Assembly: GCF_017353255.1 (NCBI RefSeq)
Contig: NZ_JAFMYU010000034.1
Location: 1 to 64,000 of the forward strand
Direction of reading: 5' to 3'
From: Fibrella aquatilis
Lineage (GTDB): Bacteria > Bacteroidota > Bacteroidia > Cytophagales > Spirosomataceae
Length of the DNA stretch: 64,000 nt
Under the pieces are notes generated by a model. It was not told where the DNA came from and ran no database searches. It worked only from the letters and a program-made list of their open reading frames with translations. This document shows positions 15,497 through 23,984 of this stretch, one piece after another (the stretch's first letter is position 1; the number at the start of each line of letters is the position of its first letter). A program made the position numbers and the translations under genes.

Positions 15497-16093
15497 ATGG
15501 CCAAACGCATTCTGTACAACGTCGGTATGATTATTATCGGCGGCGACAAAAAAAACCTGTTCATCGGTGACGCGGACGGGCAATCCTTCACCGCCTTCCG
15601 CAAGGGGTCAGAAATCGTCTACGTTCCGTATGACTTCCTGATGACTTCGCTTGCCACGCAAAGCGCAATTCTCGACAACCGGGTAGACGTATCCAAGCTC
15701 GACAACGCACAGGCCCCGGCCTACACCGAAGCCCAAACGACGGGTACGCCCCCGGTGGCTACGGGCTATCGTAAGGTACCGGTAACGAACCTGAACGACA
15801 ACCTGACCGAAGCCTATTTGGGTGCGCCGTATTTCAGCCTGAAAGGGGACACGGTATCCGATTACGACAACTCGGCGGCTGACGTGATCTATACCCCGGC
15901 CTCGCTGGCTATGATGGCCGGTGTTCCGCAAGGCGTAGCCCCCAGCATTACGGGTATCGGTGTCGTAGATGACCTGATTAACCTGATTCAGAACAACATT
16001 CTGATTGTCATCATCATCTGTGCAGCGGTCTATTTCCTTGACCCGTTCGGCTGGTTTGGCGGCAAGAAGAAAGGCAAGAAGGGCAAGAAGTAG
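15497..16093 (+). CDS. Late structural candidate, 198 aa, with C-terminal helix and Lys tail
   Basis: Starts MAKRILYNVGMIIIGGDKKN. Residues 1-150 look beta-rich; residues about 165-183 are a membrane helix (ILIVIIICAAVYFLDPFGWF) followed by GGKKKGKKGKK, a strongly basic tail that could touch nucleic acid. A soluble domain, one helix and a basic end recall membrane-embedded coat proteins, and this is one of three candidates for the major coat protein, with those at 18033 and 19004. No homology is recognised. A stem-loop follows directly. Confidence 0.65.
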   Translation: MAKRILYNVGMIIIGGDKKNLFIGDADGQSFTAFRKGSEIVYVPYDFLMTSLATQSAILDNRVDVSKLDNAQAPAYTEAQTTGTPPVATGYRKVPVTNLNDNLTEAYLGAPYFSLKGDTVSDYDNSAADVIYTPASLAMMAGVPQGVAPSITGIGVVDDLINLIQNNILIVIIICAAVYFLDPFGWFGGKKKGKKGKK

Positions 16094-16108
16094 CCTAGCC
16101 CACGCAGC

Positions 16109-16151
16109 CCCCTACAGATTTGATTGTCGCGTATAACTAAATCTGTAGGGG
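16109..16151 (+). terminator. Stem-loop after the 15497 gene
   Basis: CCCCTACAGATTT (16109-16121) pairs with AAATCTGTAGGGG (16139-16151), 13 bp, 17-nt loop. There is no T-run, so partial termination or an mRNA-stabilising element that raises expression of the upstream gene is as likely as full termination. Confidence 0.55.
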
Positions 16152-16187
16152 ACTGCTAATTATCTCACTCATAAACACTTAAACACA

Positions 16188-16358
16188 GTGGCTAAGAAAA
16201 AATCATTCCCCGCTAAGCCTAAGAGCAAAAACCTTGACGTACTCAAGGCATGGGAAAAGAAATGCGCTGACGTGAAGAAATTCAATGACGGCATCGACAA
16301 GGAGACAGCCGAACGGGCAAAGGTTGTGGAGCGTGTCAAGAAAATGAAAGCGAAGTAG
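16188..16358 (+). CDS. Small Lys-rich protein, 56 aa, GTG start
   Basis: GTG at 16188 opens a 56-codon frame ending in TAG at 16356-16358. The product begins MAKKKSFPAKPKSKNLDVLK and about one third of its residues are lysine, with a helical acidic/basic middle (AERAKVVERVKKMKAK end). It resembles small basic virion-internal or nucleic-acid-condensing proteins. It fills an otherwise empty space in the late operon and keeps the element's codon use. Function inferred from composition only. Confidence 0.55.
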   Translation: MAKKKSFPAKPKSKNLDVLKAWEKKCADVKKFNDGIDKETAERAKVVERVKKMKAK

Positions 16359-16432
16359 TTCGCCCGATTGCCAGATCATAGGGGGGTGGGTGCAAACCTG
16401 CCCCTACTTGTATAGACAAAATCAGATCGACC

Positions 16433-16960
16433 ATGAAGGCACTTGACTACTTCCGACTTAAGAATAAACCGTACTGGAAATTAGAAAAGGACGGTAAAAA
16501 GATACACGAGTTTGGGGGTGACGATGTAGCCGACGCGGAAGCCGAATTGCAGGACTATCTAAGTACGCTTGAGCCGGGCCGGTACACGATAAAGGTAAAA
16601 GACACCAAATCGGGTGACGCGGGGCAAGGGCATTTGGATTTCGTCATTCCAACCAGCCGCGAAACAACTAGACAGACCCCCATGCAATCCCAGCACCAGC
16701 CCGTAGGCCCTACGCTTACCGAAATGCTTGAAACAGCCCGCAAACAGGGCGAACGTGATGCCAGTATTGAACACCGCTTACAGGCACTCGAAAAGGGCTT
16801 TGAGACCCTGAAAGCACTCACGGACGAACTACAAAAGGCCGTGAAGGAATTGACCGACGACGACGATACGAACGACAAACCAGCCCTTGAGAAAATAGCC
16901 GACATCGGCAAGGCAATGGGCGGCTTTGGCGACATGATTAAAAACCTTAAAAGCCAGTAA
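16433..16960 (+). CDS. Late coiled-coil protein, 175 aa
   Basis: N-terminal 75 residues form a small alpha/beta unit (YFRLKNKPYWKLEKDGKKIH, RYTIKVKDTKSGDAGQGHLD). The C-terminal part is a long predicted coiled coil (LEKGFETLKALTDELQKAVK) followed by an acidic patch (TDDDDTND). No signal or membrane helix. It may be a scaffold or internal particle protein. The upstream sequence at 16410-16420 (TTGTATAGACA) is the inverse of the motif before 12503. It ends 3 bp before the next gene. Confidence 0.6.
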   Translation: MKALDYFRLKNKPYWKLEKDGKKIHEFGGDDVADAEAELQDYLSTLEPGRYTIKVKDTKSGDAGQGHLDFVIPTSRETTRQTPMQSQHQPVGPTLTEMLETARKQGERDASIEHRLQALEKGFETLKALTDELQKAVKELTDDDDTNDKPALEKIADIGKAMGGFGDMIKNLKSQ

Positions 16961-16963
16961 CTA

Positions 16964-17236
16964 ATGGAGTTGACAGACCAACAAGCCAGCGACTTGCAAA
17001 CGGCAAGCCTTGACCTCATGCAAACGGCTATAAACACCGTAGGCGTTGCCCCAACCATACAATTGTTGCAGACGATTACCGGCCTGATTCTGCAACGGCC
17101 TGACTTCGCCCGCAAGCTGGCAAACCCCGTGATTCAGGTTCGGCTAATGGCCTTAGCCGCCAAATACGAGGGTACCAAACCGGGCCTGTTTGATTACCCC
17201 GGCATGATGTCAGAAGCCATTAAAATCTTCGGTTAG
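16964..17236 (+). CDS. Late protein, 90 aa, unknown
   Basis: A 90-residue, almost wholly helical soluble protein (MELTDQQASDLQTASLDLMQ...). It lies 3 bp after the previous gene and 1 bp before the next. No family, signal or metal motif is recognised. Position among structural genes suggests a small particle or assembly component. Confidence 0.6.
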   Translation: MELTDQQASDLQTASLDLMQTAINTVGVAPTIQLLQTITGLILQRPDFARKLANPVIQVRLMALAAKYEGTKPGLFDYPGMMSEAIKIFG

Positions 17237-17237
17237 T

Positions 17238-18020
17238 ATGTGGAATATCATCTTCATCATACTAGGCTTCTTCCTGACCCGAAAGGACAAGAAGAAGGGC
17301 AACGGAGACGATGCCGACAGCGGCGGCGGGGGCGGTGGTGGTATCAGTTCGTCTACGTGGGACAAGATTGTACTGGGTGTATTCTTCGCGGTGCTGTATG
17401 TGGTGCTTAAGAAAAGCAGCGATGCCAGTAAGCGGGAACAGGCCCTACAAGATGCCCCCTCTAATCCCTACGTACAACAGGCCATAGCGGTACGGCAAGC
17501 CTGTAATTCATCGGGCAACGATTGGATGATTAACTACGACGGGACCGACGAAGATGCTTTGTTTGCCCTTGCCCCACAGATCGGCAAAAGCGGATGGAGC
17601 GGCGTTCAGGAAGCCTACCAGCAGTTGTACGCCGAACCCCTGACCGAGCGGCTAACCAAAGAGCTAGGTAACGCGGATTTTCAAAAGTTTCTGTTACTGC
17701 TTAACGCCCAATCGGGCGGCTCATCGGGTGGTTCGTCGGGCGGGCCACTTACGCCAACGGTGCTCAATCCTGACCCCTACCAAGTGCCGGGAAGACCTTC
17801 CATTACGGGTAAGATTGTGAAGGTATTGCGGGGGAAAACGGTGTACCACACCAACGTAAACCCCAAACGGGTGTTTGCCGGTGGCACCTCGTTAGGTGCC
17901 GCTAAAGGCTGGAAAATCTACAACGGTAAACTGGTAGTGGTCTACGAATACAGCCCCCCCGGTTTGTTCTCAACACCTGAAATTCACTATGCAGACCCCT
18001 ACACGGTCTATCTAGTTTAA
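17238..18020 (+). CDS. Late membrane protein with annexin-like helical repeat
   Basis: A 260-residue protein. Residues 2-14 are hydrophobic, then a Lys/Asp stretch and GGGGGGG linker lead to a second membrane helix (IVLGVFFAVLYVVLKK, about residues 43-60). Residues about 95-155 (GTDEDALFALAPQIG, then VQEAYQQLYAEPL and LTKELGNADFQKFLLLL) follow the order of a single annexin-like four-helix repeat; this is a by-eye resemblance. After a GGSSGGSSGG linker, a beta-rich C-terminal domain follows. Probably a virion membrane protein with a peripheral domain. Calcium-dependent membrane binding cannot be claimed. Confidence 0.65.
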   Translation: MWNIIFIILGFFLTRKDKKKGNGDDADSGGGGGGGISSSTWDKIVLGVFFAVLYVVLKKSSDASKREQALQDAPSNPYVQQAIAVRQACNSSGNDWMINYDGTDEDALFALAPQIGKSGWSGVQEAYQQLYAEPLTERLTKELGNADFQKFLLLLNAQSGGSSGGSSGGPLTPTVLNPDPYQVPGRPSITGKIVKVLRGKTVYHTNVNPKRVFAGGTSLGAAKGWKIYNGKLVVVYEYSPPGLFSTPEIHYADPYTVYLV

Positions 18021-18032
18021 CGCTTTAACAAC

Positions 18033-19001
18033 ATGAAAATGAGTCCTTTAAACTGGTTGTTGCTGGGCCTTGCGGTGCTTGCCGTATGGTACTTCACGCG
18101 ACCCAAAGCACCGCAAGGCGTAATACAGGGCATAGCCCCCAACCGGCCTATTAGCAGCGGTGGTAGTTCGTCGGGCGGTAGCTCGTCAGGGGGTGGTGAC
18201 ACCACACCAACACCACCGGCAGGCACAACCGAAACGATTACCACCAGCCTACCGACGTGGCTTACGCAGGTGGGGTATAGTCACGACACCACCAGCCGGG
18301 ATACGAATATTTGGTTGATCGGTACGGGCCTGTTGCAAGTGAAGTTGGAGCAAGGCAATAGTACGTTAAGCGGCGACGGTTGGACGCTCGGTAACTGGCA
18401 CAACGTGGCTACTGATGGGTTCATAGTCGCACCTTATACCGGGCGCAAATCCTACAACAAGGGTACGGGCGTAGGGTTGGCAGACGGTGTATATACATTG
18501 TCTGTTCGCCGCACCAGCACACCCCTTGACGTATATCAGGTATCGGTTACGATGGGCCAAACCAGCGGCACGATTACCATGATTGCCGGGCCGGTGCAAA
18601 ATACGGGGGGTGGCACTGGTGGTGGTACTGGTGGCAATGGTGGGGGCAACGGTGGCGGCACAATCAACAGCCTTGCCGACTTCGTAGCCACTACCTACGG
18701 GCCTCCTACCAAAGTGTTTATGGATAGCCCGGCGCTGACTATCCAGATTGGCGCAGTGACCAACGGCCGGTTTGCACTTACGGCTACCTCGAACGTGCAA
18801 CCGGGTAACGGTCGGATGTTGCTCACAGTGGTAGATAATTTCATCGACAGAGACTTGCACCTGTTGGATGGGTCGCAAACCTACGAGGTTGGTTCACGGC
18901 TGCAAATCAAACTCTACGAGGTCAACAGTAATGACGATGACCTGAACCTGATTGCTAACGGCACTTTCAAGGCCAAACAAGAAATCTATTACCCCGTCTA
19001 A
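18033..19001 (+). CDS. Late membrane-anchored two-domain beta protein
   Basis: A 322-residue protein. An N-terminal helix (MKMSPLNWLLLGLAVLAVWY) anchors it; a Ser/Gly linker (about residues 48-60) leads to a beta-rich domain to about residue 190; a Gly/Thr/Asn linker (about 193-212) leads to a second beta domain. Such beads-on-linkers construction suits a penton, spike base or vertex protein displayed from a membrane. No fold assigned by eye. The two domains have no obvious similarity. 2 bp from the next gene. Confidence 0.65.
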   Translation: MKMSPLNWLLLGLAVLAVWYFTRPKAPQGVIQGIAPNRPISSGGSSSGGSSSGGGDTTPTPPAGTTETITTSLPTWLTQVGYSHDTTSRDTNIWLIGTGLLQVKLEQGNSTLSGDGWTLGNWHNVATDGFIVAPYTGRKSYNKGTGVGLADGVYTLSVRRTSTPLDVYQVSVTMGQTSGTITMIAGPVQNTGGGTGGGTGGNGGGNGGGTINSLADFVATTYGPPTKVFMDSPALTIQIGAVTNGRFALTATSNVQPGNGRMLLTVVDNFIDRDLHLLDGSQTYEVGSRLQIKLYEVNSNDDDLNLIANGTFKAKQEIYYPV

Positions 19002-19003
19002 CT

Positions 19004-20557
19004 ATGGCAACGACGTTCAAGAAAATTAGCCCGCTTAATATCAACGCGGGGGCCGTGCCGACTGCAACGCGTCAGGGTATCCGGCTCAACAAGCCCGCTG
19101 ATATGCTGATTACTAAGCAGAACAAGCAAGCTCACGTACATGATGCCGACGTACTGGCAACGGGTGTTGAATACATCGACGAAAACCCCGGCATTGGCTC
19201 GGTAGTGGCAGCGGCCAACCGGTCAACGTGTCTAACCCATGACATCGTAAAAGCGTACTGTCAGGCGCGTAACACGGGCGTTCCAAACCTAACCCCCGCA
19301 CAGTGCCAAGAGTTGGCTTTAGAGCTGGCCACGTCACGGCGGCGTACTGATGGCAGCGACCCCGGCGCGGGCTTCCTTAGCTCCCAAATGGGCGAAGGGG
19401 CCAGCAGCGATAACGACCCCTACTATATCACTCGCAACGCCAACAGCCTACTGATTGAAAAACTGATTGGTGAGTATCAGGACGGTAAGGGGTGGTACTA
19501 CGTGGGTGGGTATGACGGGGCGGTGCGCTTTGAAGGGCTAATGTCCAATTGGCTAAGCCTAAGCGACGTTGCCAGTGATGCGGCGACTTTGAACTGGCTA
19601 CGCACGAAGGGGGCTAGTTTCGGAAATCTGGCCTTTCAGCCCCATAACGCGGGCGGGGTGTCCTATCGGGGCCAGGCCCTCTATATGACCCCCCTAGTTC
19701 AGATGTACGTGCAGGCCAATTTTCCAGCCTCCTACATCGTGGCGCAGACCGCGTTTGGTATTGCGGCTTGCCGGGCGGGCCTACGGGCCTTAGCGGAAGA
19801 AAAAGACACCAACGGCAATTACTACCACACGCAAGCCCAACGGGACAAGATCAATGCTCGGCGTATTTGCCTGTTTACGTGGAACGCGTTGACAGCGGGG
19901 GTAGGTGGCCCCAATGAGTTTACGCGGGTAGCAGTGCCAAACGGCTATGTACAGGGCAATACGTTTGCCTCGAATAGTTGGGCCATGATGCGCGGGGTTA
20001 ACGCGGTTGCCTTTCTGGAACAACGTTGCAGCATCATTGATGACTGGGACGATACCAGCAAGTTCGACCACCAGCCACGGGCCTACGCACCGACGTACAA
20101 CGAAAGCGGGGTTGATATGGGTTTCTTCGGCACGGGCAACCCACCCACGGCACAGCCCGCCTATGAGTACAAACCAGATAACGTACTGGTGGCCTATCCT
20201 GTGCAACCCAAAGGCACGGGAGATGTGATCTATGACGCAGAAGATTTGGCAATCAAGGTGCGTGATTGGGTCGGTCGGGGTAAAGTGTTCTCGTATGCCT
20301 CGGTGAAAGGTCAGGGTGACGCGGATTTTTGCCCGACCTATGATGACCGGGCCTACGTGGTGCAACGCCACCGGGCAAAACGTTCGTGGGGTTACGTGGC
20401 CTATGATGCCACGAAAAACCGGGCGGCATATGTGCATCTAAATTACAACATTGCCCCCCACAAGACCGAAAACGTTCAGGTGCAGATTAACGGGCAAAAC
20501 GTGGATTTAGGGGCGGTGAACGGTTCACAGACCACCTTTTTTGCCATTCAGTTCTAA
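19004..20557 (+). CDS. Largest unknown late protein, 517 aa; capsid or host-binding candidate
   Basis: A 517-residue protein without signal peptide or membrane helix, rich in Ala, Gly, Asn and Tyr, with a few Cys. It looks like one large mixed alpha/beta globule (segments such as DPYYITRNANSLLIEKLIGE, GWYYVGGYDGAVRFEGLMSN, RSWGYVAYDATKNRAAYVHL). It starts 2 bp after the linker protein and is followed immediately by the transglycosylase. I do not recognise it. Size and place make it the chief candidate for the major coat protein or a large particle enzyme; neither is proven. Confidence 0.6.
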   Translation: MATTFKKISPLNINAGAVPTATRQGIRLNKPADMLITKQNKQAHVHDADVLATGVEYIDENPGIGSVVAAANRSTCLTHDIVKAYCQARNTGVPNLTPAQCQELALELATSRRRTDGSDPGAGFLSSQMGEGASSDNDPYYITRNANSLLIEKLIGEYQDGKGWYYVGGYDGAVRFEGLMSNWLSLSDVASDAATLNWLRTKGASFGNLAFQPHNAGGVSYRGQALYMTPLVQMYVQANFPASYIVAQTAFGIAACRAGLRALAEEKDTNGNYYHTQAQRDKINARRICLFTWNALTAGVGGPNEFTRVAVPNGYVQGNTFASNSWAMMRGVNAVAFLEQRCSIIDDWDDTSKFDHQPRAYAPTYNESGVDMGFFGTGNPPTAQPAYEYKPDNVLVAYPVQPKGTGDVIYDAEDLAIKVRDWVGRGKVFSYASVKGQGDADFCPTYDDRAYVVQRHRAKRSWGYVAYDATKNRAAYVHLNYNIAPHKTENVQVQINGQNVDLGAVNGSQTTFFAIQF

Positions 20558-21148
20558 ATGGCCCTTGCCTATCTCGAACGCGTCCCCACAGATCGGGACG
20601 CGTTCGGGCGGAAGGTTATTGCAATTGCCGGTCGGTTGGGCGTTCAGCCTGATTGGCTGATGATCGTAATGAATTTCGAGACAGCGGGGCTGTTCAAGCC
20701 GGGCTATTACGCGTCATCGGGCGCGGTGGGGCTTATCCAGTTCACCAGCGCGGGGGCAAGTCAGGTAGGCAGTACGAAAGACGCACTCAGCAAGCTAACG
20801 GCCATTCAACAGCTTGACTACGTAGAAAAGTACTTCGTCTCGTGGAAGGCAGTCGGTAAGATGCACAGCCTAGAAGATGTCTATACAATCGTCTTCGCCC
20901 CGGCCTACCTCGGTCGTGATCCGGCCTCAGTCATCCACCGAAAAGGTACAGCGGCCTATGCCGCCAACGCACCCTTAGACAGGGGTAAGAAGGGGTACAT
21001 TACCCTTGCTGACATTCAGGCTACAATCAGAAAGTACGTACCAAGTGGGTACGTCGAACCAACAACCAGCGTCGGTATTGGCGCGGTGGCACTCCTAGCG
21101 GGGGGCTACTGGCTATACCAACGCTCCAAACGCTCAACAGATGAGTAA
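20558..21148 (+). CDS. Lytic transglycosylase with C-terminal membrane anchor
   Basis: A 196-residue phage-type lysozyme-fold transglycosylase. The catalytic Glu is in [13 protein letters not shown], followed by [13 protein letters not shown], the typical order of virion-associated muramidases of Bacteroidota phages. A membrane helix ([16 protein letters not shown], about residues 170-186) and basic end RSKRSTDE close the protein, like the other tail-anchored late products. It would be carried in the particle membrane and open peptidoglycan during entry. It overlaps the spike gene by 8 bp. Confidence 0.85.
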   Translation: MALAYLERVPTDRDAFGRKVIAIAGRLGVQPDWLMIVMNFETAGLFKPGYYASSGAVGLIQFTSAGASQVGSTKDALSKLTAIQQLDYVEKYFVSWKAVGKMHSLEDVYTIVFAPAYLGRDPASVIHRKGTAAYAANAPLDRGKKGYITLADIQATIRKYVPSGYVEPTTSVGIGAVALLAGGYWLYQRSKRSTDE

Positions 21149-22886
21149 TATTCCCTCTGACTTCGTGCTGTTTGTCGAAGCAAAAATTAAGGAAGTCCCC
21201 CGCACCGGTTCAGATAGTCCGGGGACCAATGGCCCCAAAGGAGACACCGGGCCGCAAGGTGCAACCGGACCGCAGGGCGCAACAGGTCCGCAAGGTCCAC
21301 AAGGTGTAAAAGGAGACACCGGCGCAACCGGTCCGCAGGGTGCAAAGGGCAACACAGGTGCTACAGGGCCGCAGGGTATTGCGGGCGCAACCGGACCACA
21401 GGGACCACAGGGCGTTGCTGGTGCAACCGGCTCACAAGGCCCCAAAGGCGACACCGGCGCAACCGGACCACAGGGGCCGCAAGGGGTAGCCGGGCCAAAA
21501 GGGGCAGACGGTAGCGGCGGCGTAGACTATGCCGGAGCCGCACAGATCATTGTTGATTTTAACAGTCTGGGAGCCGGGCGGGGTTCATCGCACGAGATCA
21601 ACAACCCCGATGACTACACGCCGGGGCCGTTCCCGGTCACGATGATGAATGCGCTGTCAGCAGCGTTTCCCGGTGCCACGTTTGCCAAGAAAAACTTTAG
21701 CGTTTCAGGTAGGCAGACACCGACCATGATTAACGATGCCGGGCGGGTAGATACGCTGTTCAATCCTGCTACCTATGACCGTAACCTGATTATATCGGGT
21801 GAAGTGACCAACCATATTGCCGACGGTGGCGCAACGGCTCAACAGGCTATAGATAGCTACGTGGCGTACTGCAAGGCACGTCGGGCCAAAGGGTTTTTAG
21901 TCATTGCTACTACGGTATTTCCGCGCACCTCGTTCTTTGGTTCGGGCATTTCTGCCAGTGAGTTCGAGAGCCGTAGACAAGTGGTGAACAGCTACATACG
22001 GGCCAATTACCTGCAATTTGCCGACGTATTGGCCGACGTGGACACCATACCGGGTTTAACCTATCCTGATGGTACGCACTTGAATGATGCCGGTTACGTG
22101 AAGATGGGCAACTTCATTGCGGCCAAAGCAGCCCCCCTCGTGCGTACTGGTTTCAATCCGCAGTCTATTGCGTTCCTCTTGTCAGGTTCAACCGGAACAG
22201 CGGGCGGTGGCACTACGCCAACCCCACCAGCCGCACCGGGCGGCGTTGTGCTGAACTTGCGCGGGCAAGGGGCCAACAACGCAACCACGTTCACCGACGA
22301 AGCGGGCCACGCAATGACCCCGCAGGGCAACGCCCGAATTAGTACGACACAAGCCAAATTCGGCACGAGTTCGATGTATTTCGATGGGTCGGCGGGTACG
22401 TACCTGACCACGCCTTCAAGTGCTGATTTTGACTTTGGCACGGCTGATTTTACCATTGAGGCATGGTTGTACAAAACCGGCAACGGCAACGGATACCCCG
22501 GCCTGTTCTCGCGGGGTGACAGTAGCGCAAACCAATGGGTTTGGTGCTTTCCAAACGCGGCCAACCGTACCGAACTGTTCATTACTCAGGGCGGCTATCA
22601 GGCGCAAAACCTGAACACGTCGGCAGACTTGCCCTTGAATCAGTGGGTACACGTTGCCCTCGTATCTCAGAACGGCACACGGCGAATGTATCAGAACGGC
22701 GTACTGATTGGCACGGCGGCGGGTACGCTGAGCATGGAAGCTAACAACGCAAACAAGCCCTTGAACATCGCAGGATTCCCGGCAGTCACGGGCGGTGCGG
22801 TTGACGTGTATCAGGGCTATATGCACGCAAAAATTACACGGTCAGCGGTCTACACAGCGGCTTTTACTCCCCCAGCATCATTCTAA
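21141..22886 (+). CDS. Spike: collagen-like stalk, SGNH esterase, LamG domain
   Basis: A 581-residue fusion. Residues 1-27 are a short N-terminal attachment region. Residues 28-126 are about 33 uninterrupted Gly-X-Y triplets ([10 protein letters not shown] type), a collagen-like triple-helical stalk. Residues about 133-345 are an SGNH/GDSL hydrolase: Ser142 in VDFNSLGAG, Gly220/Asn224 in SGEVTNH, and Asp310/His313 in YPDGTHLND. Residues about 366-581 form a LamG/concanavalin-like jelly roll ([21 protein letters not shown], then NQWVHVALV). It is probably the trimeric host-binding spike that deacetylates or binds surface glycans. No signal peptide. The GXY part also yields a false minus-strand frame. 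Confidence 0.85.
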   Translation: MSNIPSDFVLFVEAKIKEVPRTGSDSPGTNGPKGDTGPQGATGPQGATGPQGPQGVKGDTGATGPQGAKGNTGATGPQGIAGATGPQGPQGVAGATGSQGPKGDTGATGPQGPQGVAGPKGADGSGGVDYAGAAQIIVDFNSLGAGRGSSHEINNPDDYTPGPFPVTMMNALSAAFPGATFAKKNFSVSGRQTPTMINDAGRVDTLFNPATYDRNLIISGEVTNHIADGGATAQQAIDSYVAYCKARRAKGFLVIATTVFPRTSFFGSGISASEFESRRQVVNSYIRANYLQFADVLADVDTIPGLTYPDGTHLNDAGYVKMGNFIAAKAAPLVRTGFNPQSIAFLLSGSTGTAGGGTTPTPPAAPGGVVLNLRGQGANNATTFTDEAGHAMTPQGNARISTTQAKFGTSSMYFDGSAGTYLTTPSSADFDFGTADFTIEAWLYKTGNGNGYPGLFSRGDSSANQWVWCFPNAANRTELFITQGGYQAQNLNTSADLPLNQWVHVALVSQNGTRRMYQNGVLIGTAAGTLSMEANNANKPLNIAGFPAVTGGAVDVYQGYMHAKITRSAVYTAAFTPPASF

Positions 22887-23320
22887 TGAAAGCACTTATT
22901 TCAGCACTCCTTTTGTGTAGTGTACTCGCAAGTTGCGTGACCTACAAACGCTGTCAGGACAAGTTCCAGACAGCAACACATACCGATACCACGTATATAC
23001 AGCGAACGGATACGGTAGCCGTACCAGCCGCTACGGCGGGGTTTCAGGTGAAGACCGACACGACCTATCTTACTCAGATCGTGCGGGAAGGGCGGGCGGT
23101 GGTGACGTATGTACGGACCCCGCAGGTTACGCGGGTGCAAGCGGATTGCCTACCAGATACGATTTATCAACAGGTACGGGTGCCACTGGCAGTAACCACG
23201 CGCAACGTGTTCGAGAAGCCACAAACCGGCTGGAGAACGGCGGCTATCGTGGCCCTATTTGCAGCGGTGTTGGGGTGGCTGTTCTTCCTTGTCGAATTGC
23301 ACACCATTAAGCATCTGTAG
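22886..23320 (+). CDS. Candidate one-piece spanin (lipoprotein plus C-terminal helix)
   Basis: A 144-residue protein. An N-terminal signal with lipobox LASC (lipidated Cys17) is followed by a Thr/Val-rich periplasmic part (DTTYIQRTDTVAVPAATAGF) and a C-terminal membrane helix (AAIVALFAAVLGWLFFLVEL, about residues 116-138). An outer-membrane lipid at one end and an inner-membrane helix at the other is the topology of unimolecular spanins, which fuse inner and outer membranes in the last step of lysis. Next to a holin candidate and a lysozyme, this role is well placed. Not verified by homology. Confidence 0.7.
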   Translation: MKALISALLLCSVLASCVTYKRCQDKFQTATHTDTTYIQRTDTVAVPAATAGFQVKTDTTYLTQIVREGRAVVTYVRTPQVTRVQADCLPDTIYQQVRVPLAVTTRNVFEKPQTGWRTAAIVALFAAVLGWLFFLVELHTIKHL

Positions 23321-23322
23321 AC

Positions 23323-23547
23323 ATGGAAACAGTCATTCAGAAACTCGCTGAGCAAAGCCCAACGATAGGGGTAATGATTGTGATGTTCTACTACCAGCGT
23401 CAGGACCACGCGGCACAGATTGAACGTATGTGCCTAGAAAAAGCTGACCTATTGGCGAAGTATGTAGAAAATACCAAAGTCATTCAGGAAATGCGGGGAG
23501 CTATCGACCGATTTACAGAGCGTTTGGAAAACCTAAAACACAGGTAG
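23323..23547 (+). CDS. BhlA/UviB-like holin candidate
   Basis: A 74-residue protein with one N-terminal hydrophobic segment (TIGVMIVMFYYQ, about residues 14-26) and a long charged coiled coil (VIQEMRGAIDRFTERLENLK). This is the layout of BhlA/UviB-type small holins. It sits between the spanin candidate and the lysozyme, 2 bp from each. The membrane segment is short, so a role as holin regulator cannot be excluded. Confidence 0.6.
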   Translation: METVIQKLAEQSPTIGVMIVMFYYQRQDHAAQIERMCLEKADLLAKYVENTKVIQEMRGAIDRFTERLENLKHR

Positions 23548-23549
23548 TT

Positions 23550-23981
23550 ATGAAGATTTCAAAGAAAGGGTTAGACCTGATTAAGTACTTTGAACAGTTG
23601 CGCTTAACGGCTTATTACTGTCCTGCTAACGTGCTAACGATTGGCTACGGCCACACCGGGCATGATGTTCACGAGGGCCTGACCATTACGCAAGAACACG
23701 CCACGGATTTACTGCTAGATGACGTGGCCCGGTTCGAGACGTGCGTAAACCACACCATTAGTAAGCCACTGACACAGAACCAGTTTGACGCGTTAGTATC
23801 GCTGGCTTACAATATTGGCGAAACCGCGTTTTCACGTTCCACGCTGGCAAAGGAGATCAACCAGGACCCCACCAGCAAGGCAGTACGCCAACAGTATATG
23901 TTGTGGGTGAAAGCCAAAGGGCGGGTATTGCCGGGCCTTGTGGTACGTCGGAGTAAAGAACTAGCCTTATACTTCGCCTAA
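23550..23981 (+). CDS. Endolysin, GH24 lysozyme
   Basis: A 143-residue muramidase of the T4/P22 family (GH24), hydrolysing the MurNAc-GlcNAc bond of peptidoglycan. The active site is Glu15, Cys24 and Thr30 in FEQLRLTAYYCPANVLTIGYGHTG, the E-(8)-C-(5)-T variant of the E-D-T triad seen in many phages. The C-terminal helices (QFDALVSLAYNIG) are standard. There is no signal peptide or SAR helix, so release through a holin is expected. It ends the lysis cassette. Confidence 0.92.
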   Translation: MKISKKGLDLIKYFEQLRLTAYYCPANVLTIGYGHTGHDVHEGLTITQEHATDLLLDDVARFETCVNHTISKPLTQNQFDALVSLAYNIGETAFSRSTLAKEINQDPTSKAVRQQYMLWVKAKGRVLPGLVVRRSKELALYFA

Positions 23982-23984
23982 GCC

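Noticed and set aside
21134-21454. Minus-strand frame of 106 codons rich in Gly-Pro-Cys-Ala
   Set aside because: It is the mirror reading of the collagen-like Gly-X-Y repeat of the spike gene.
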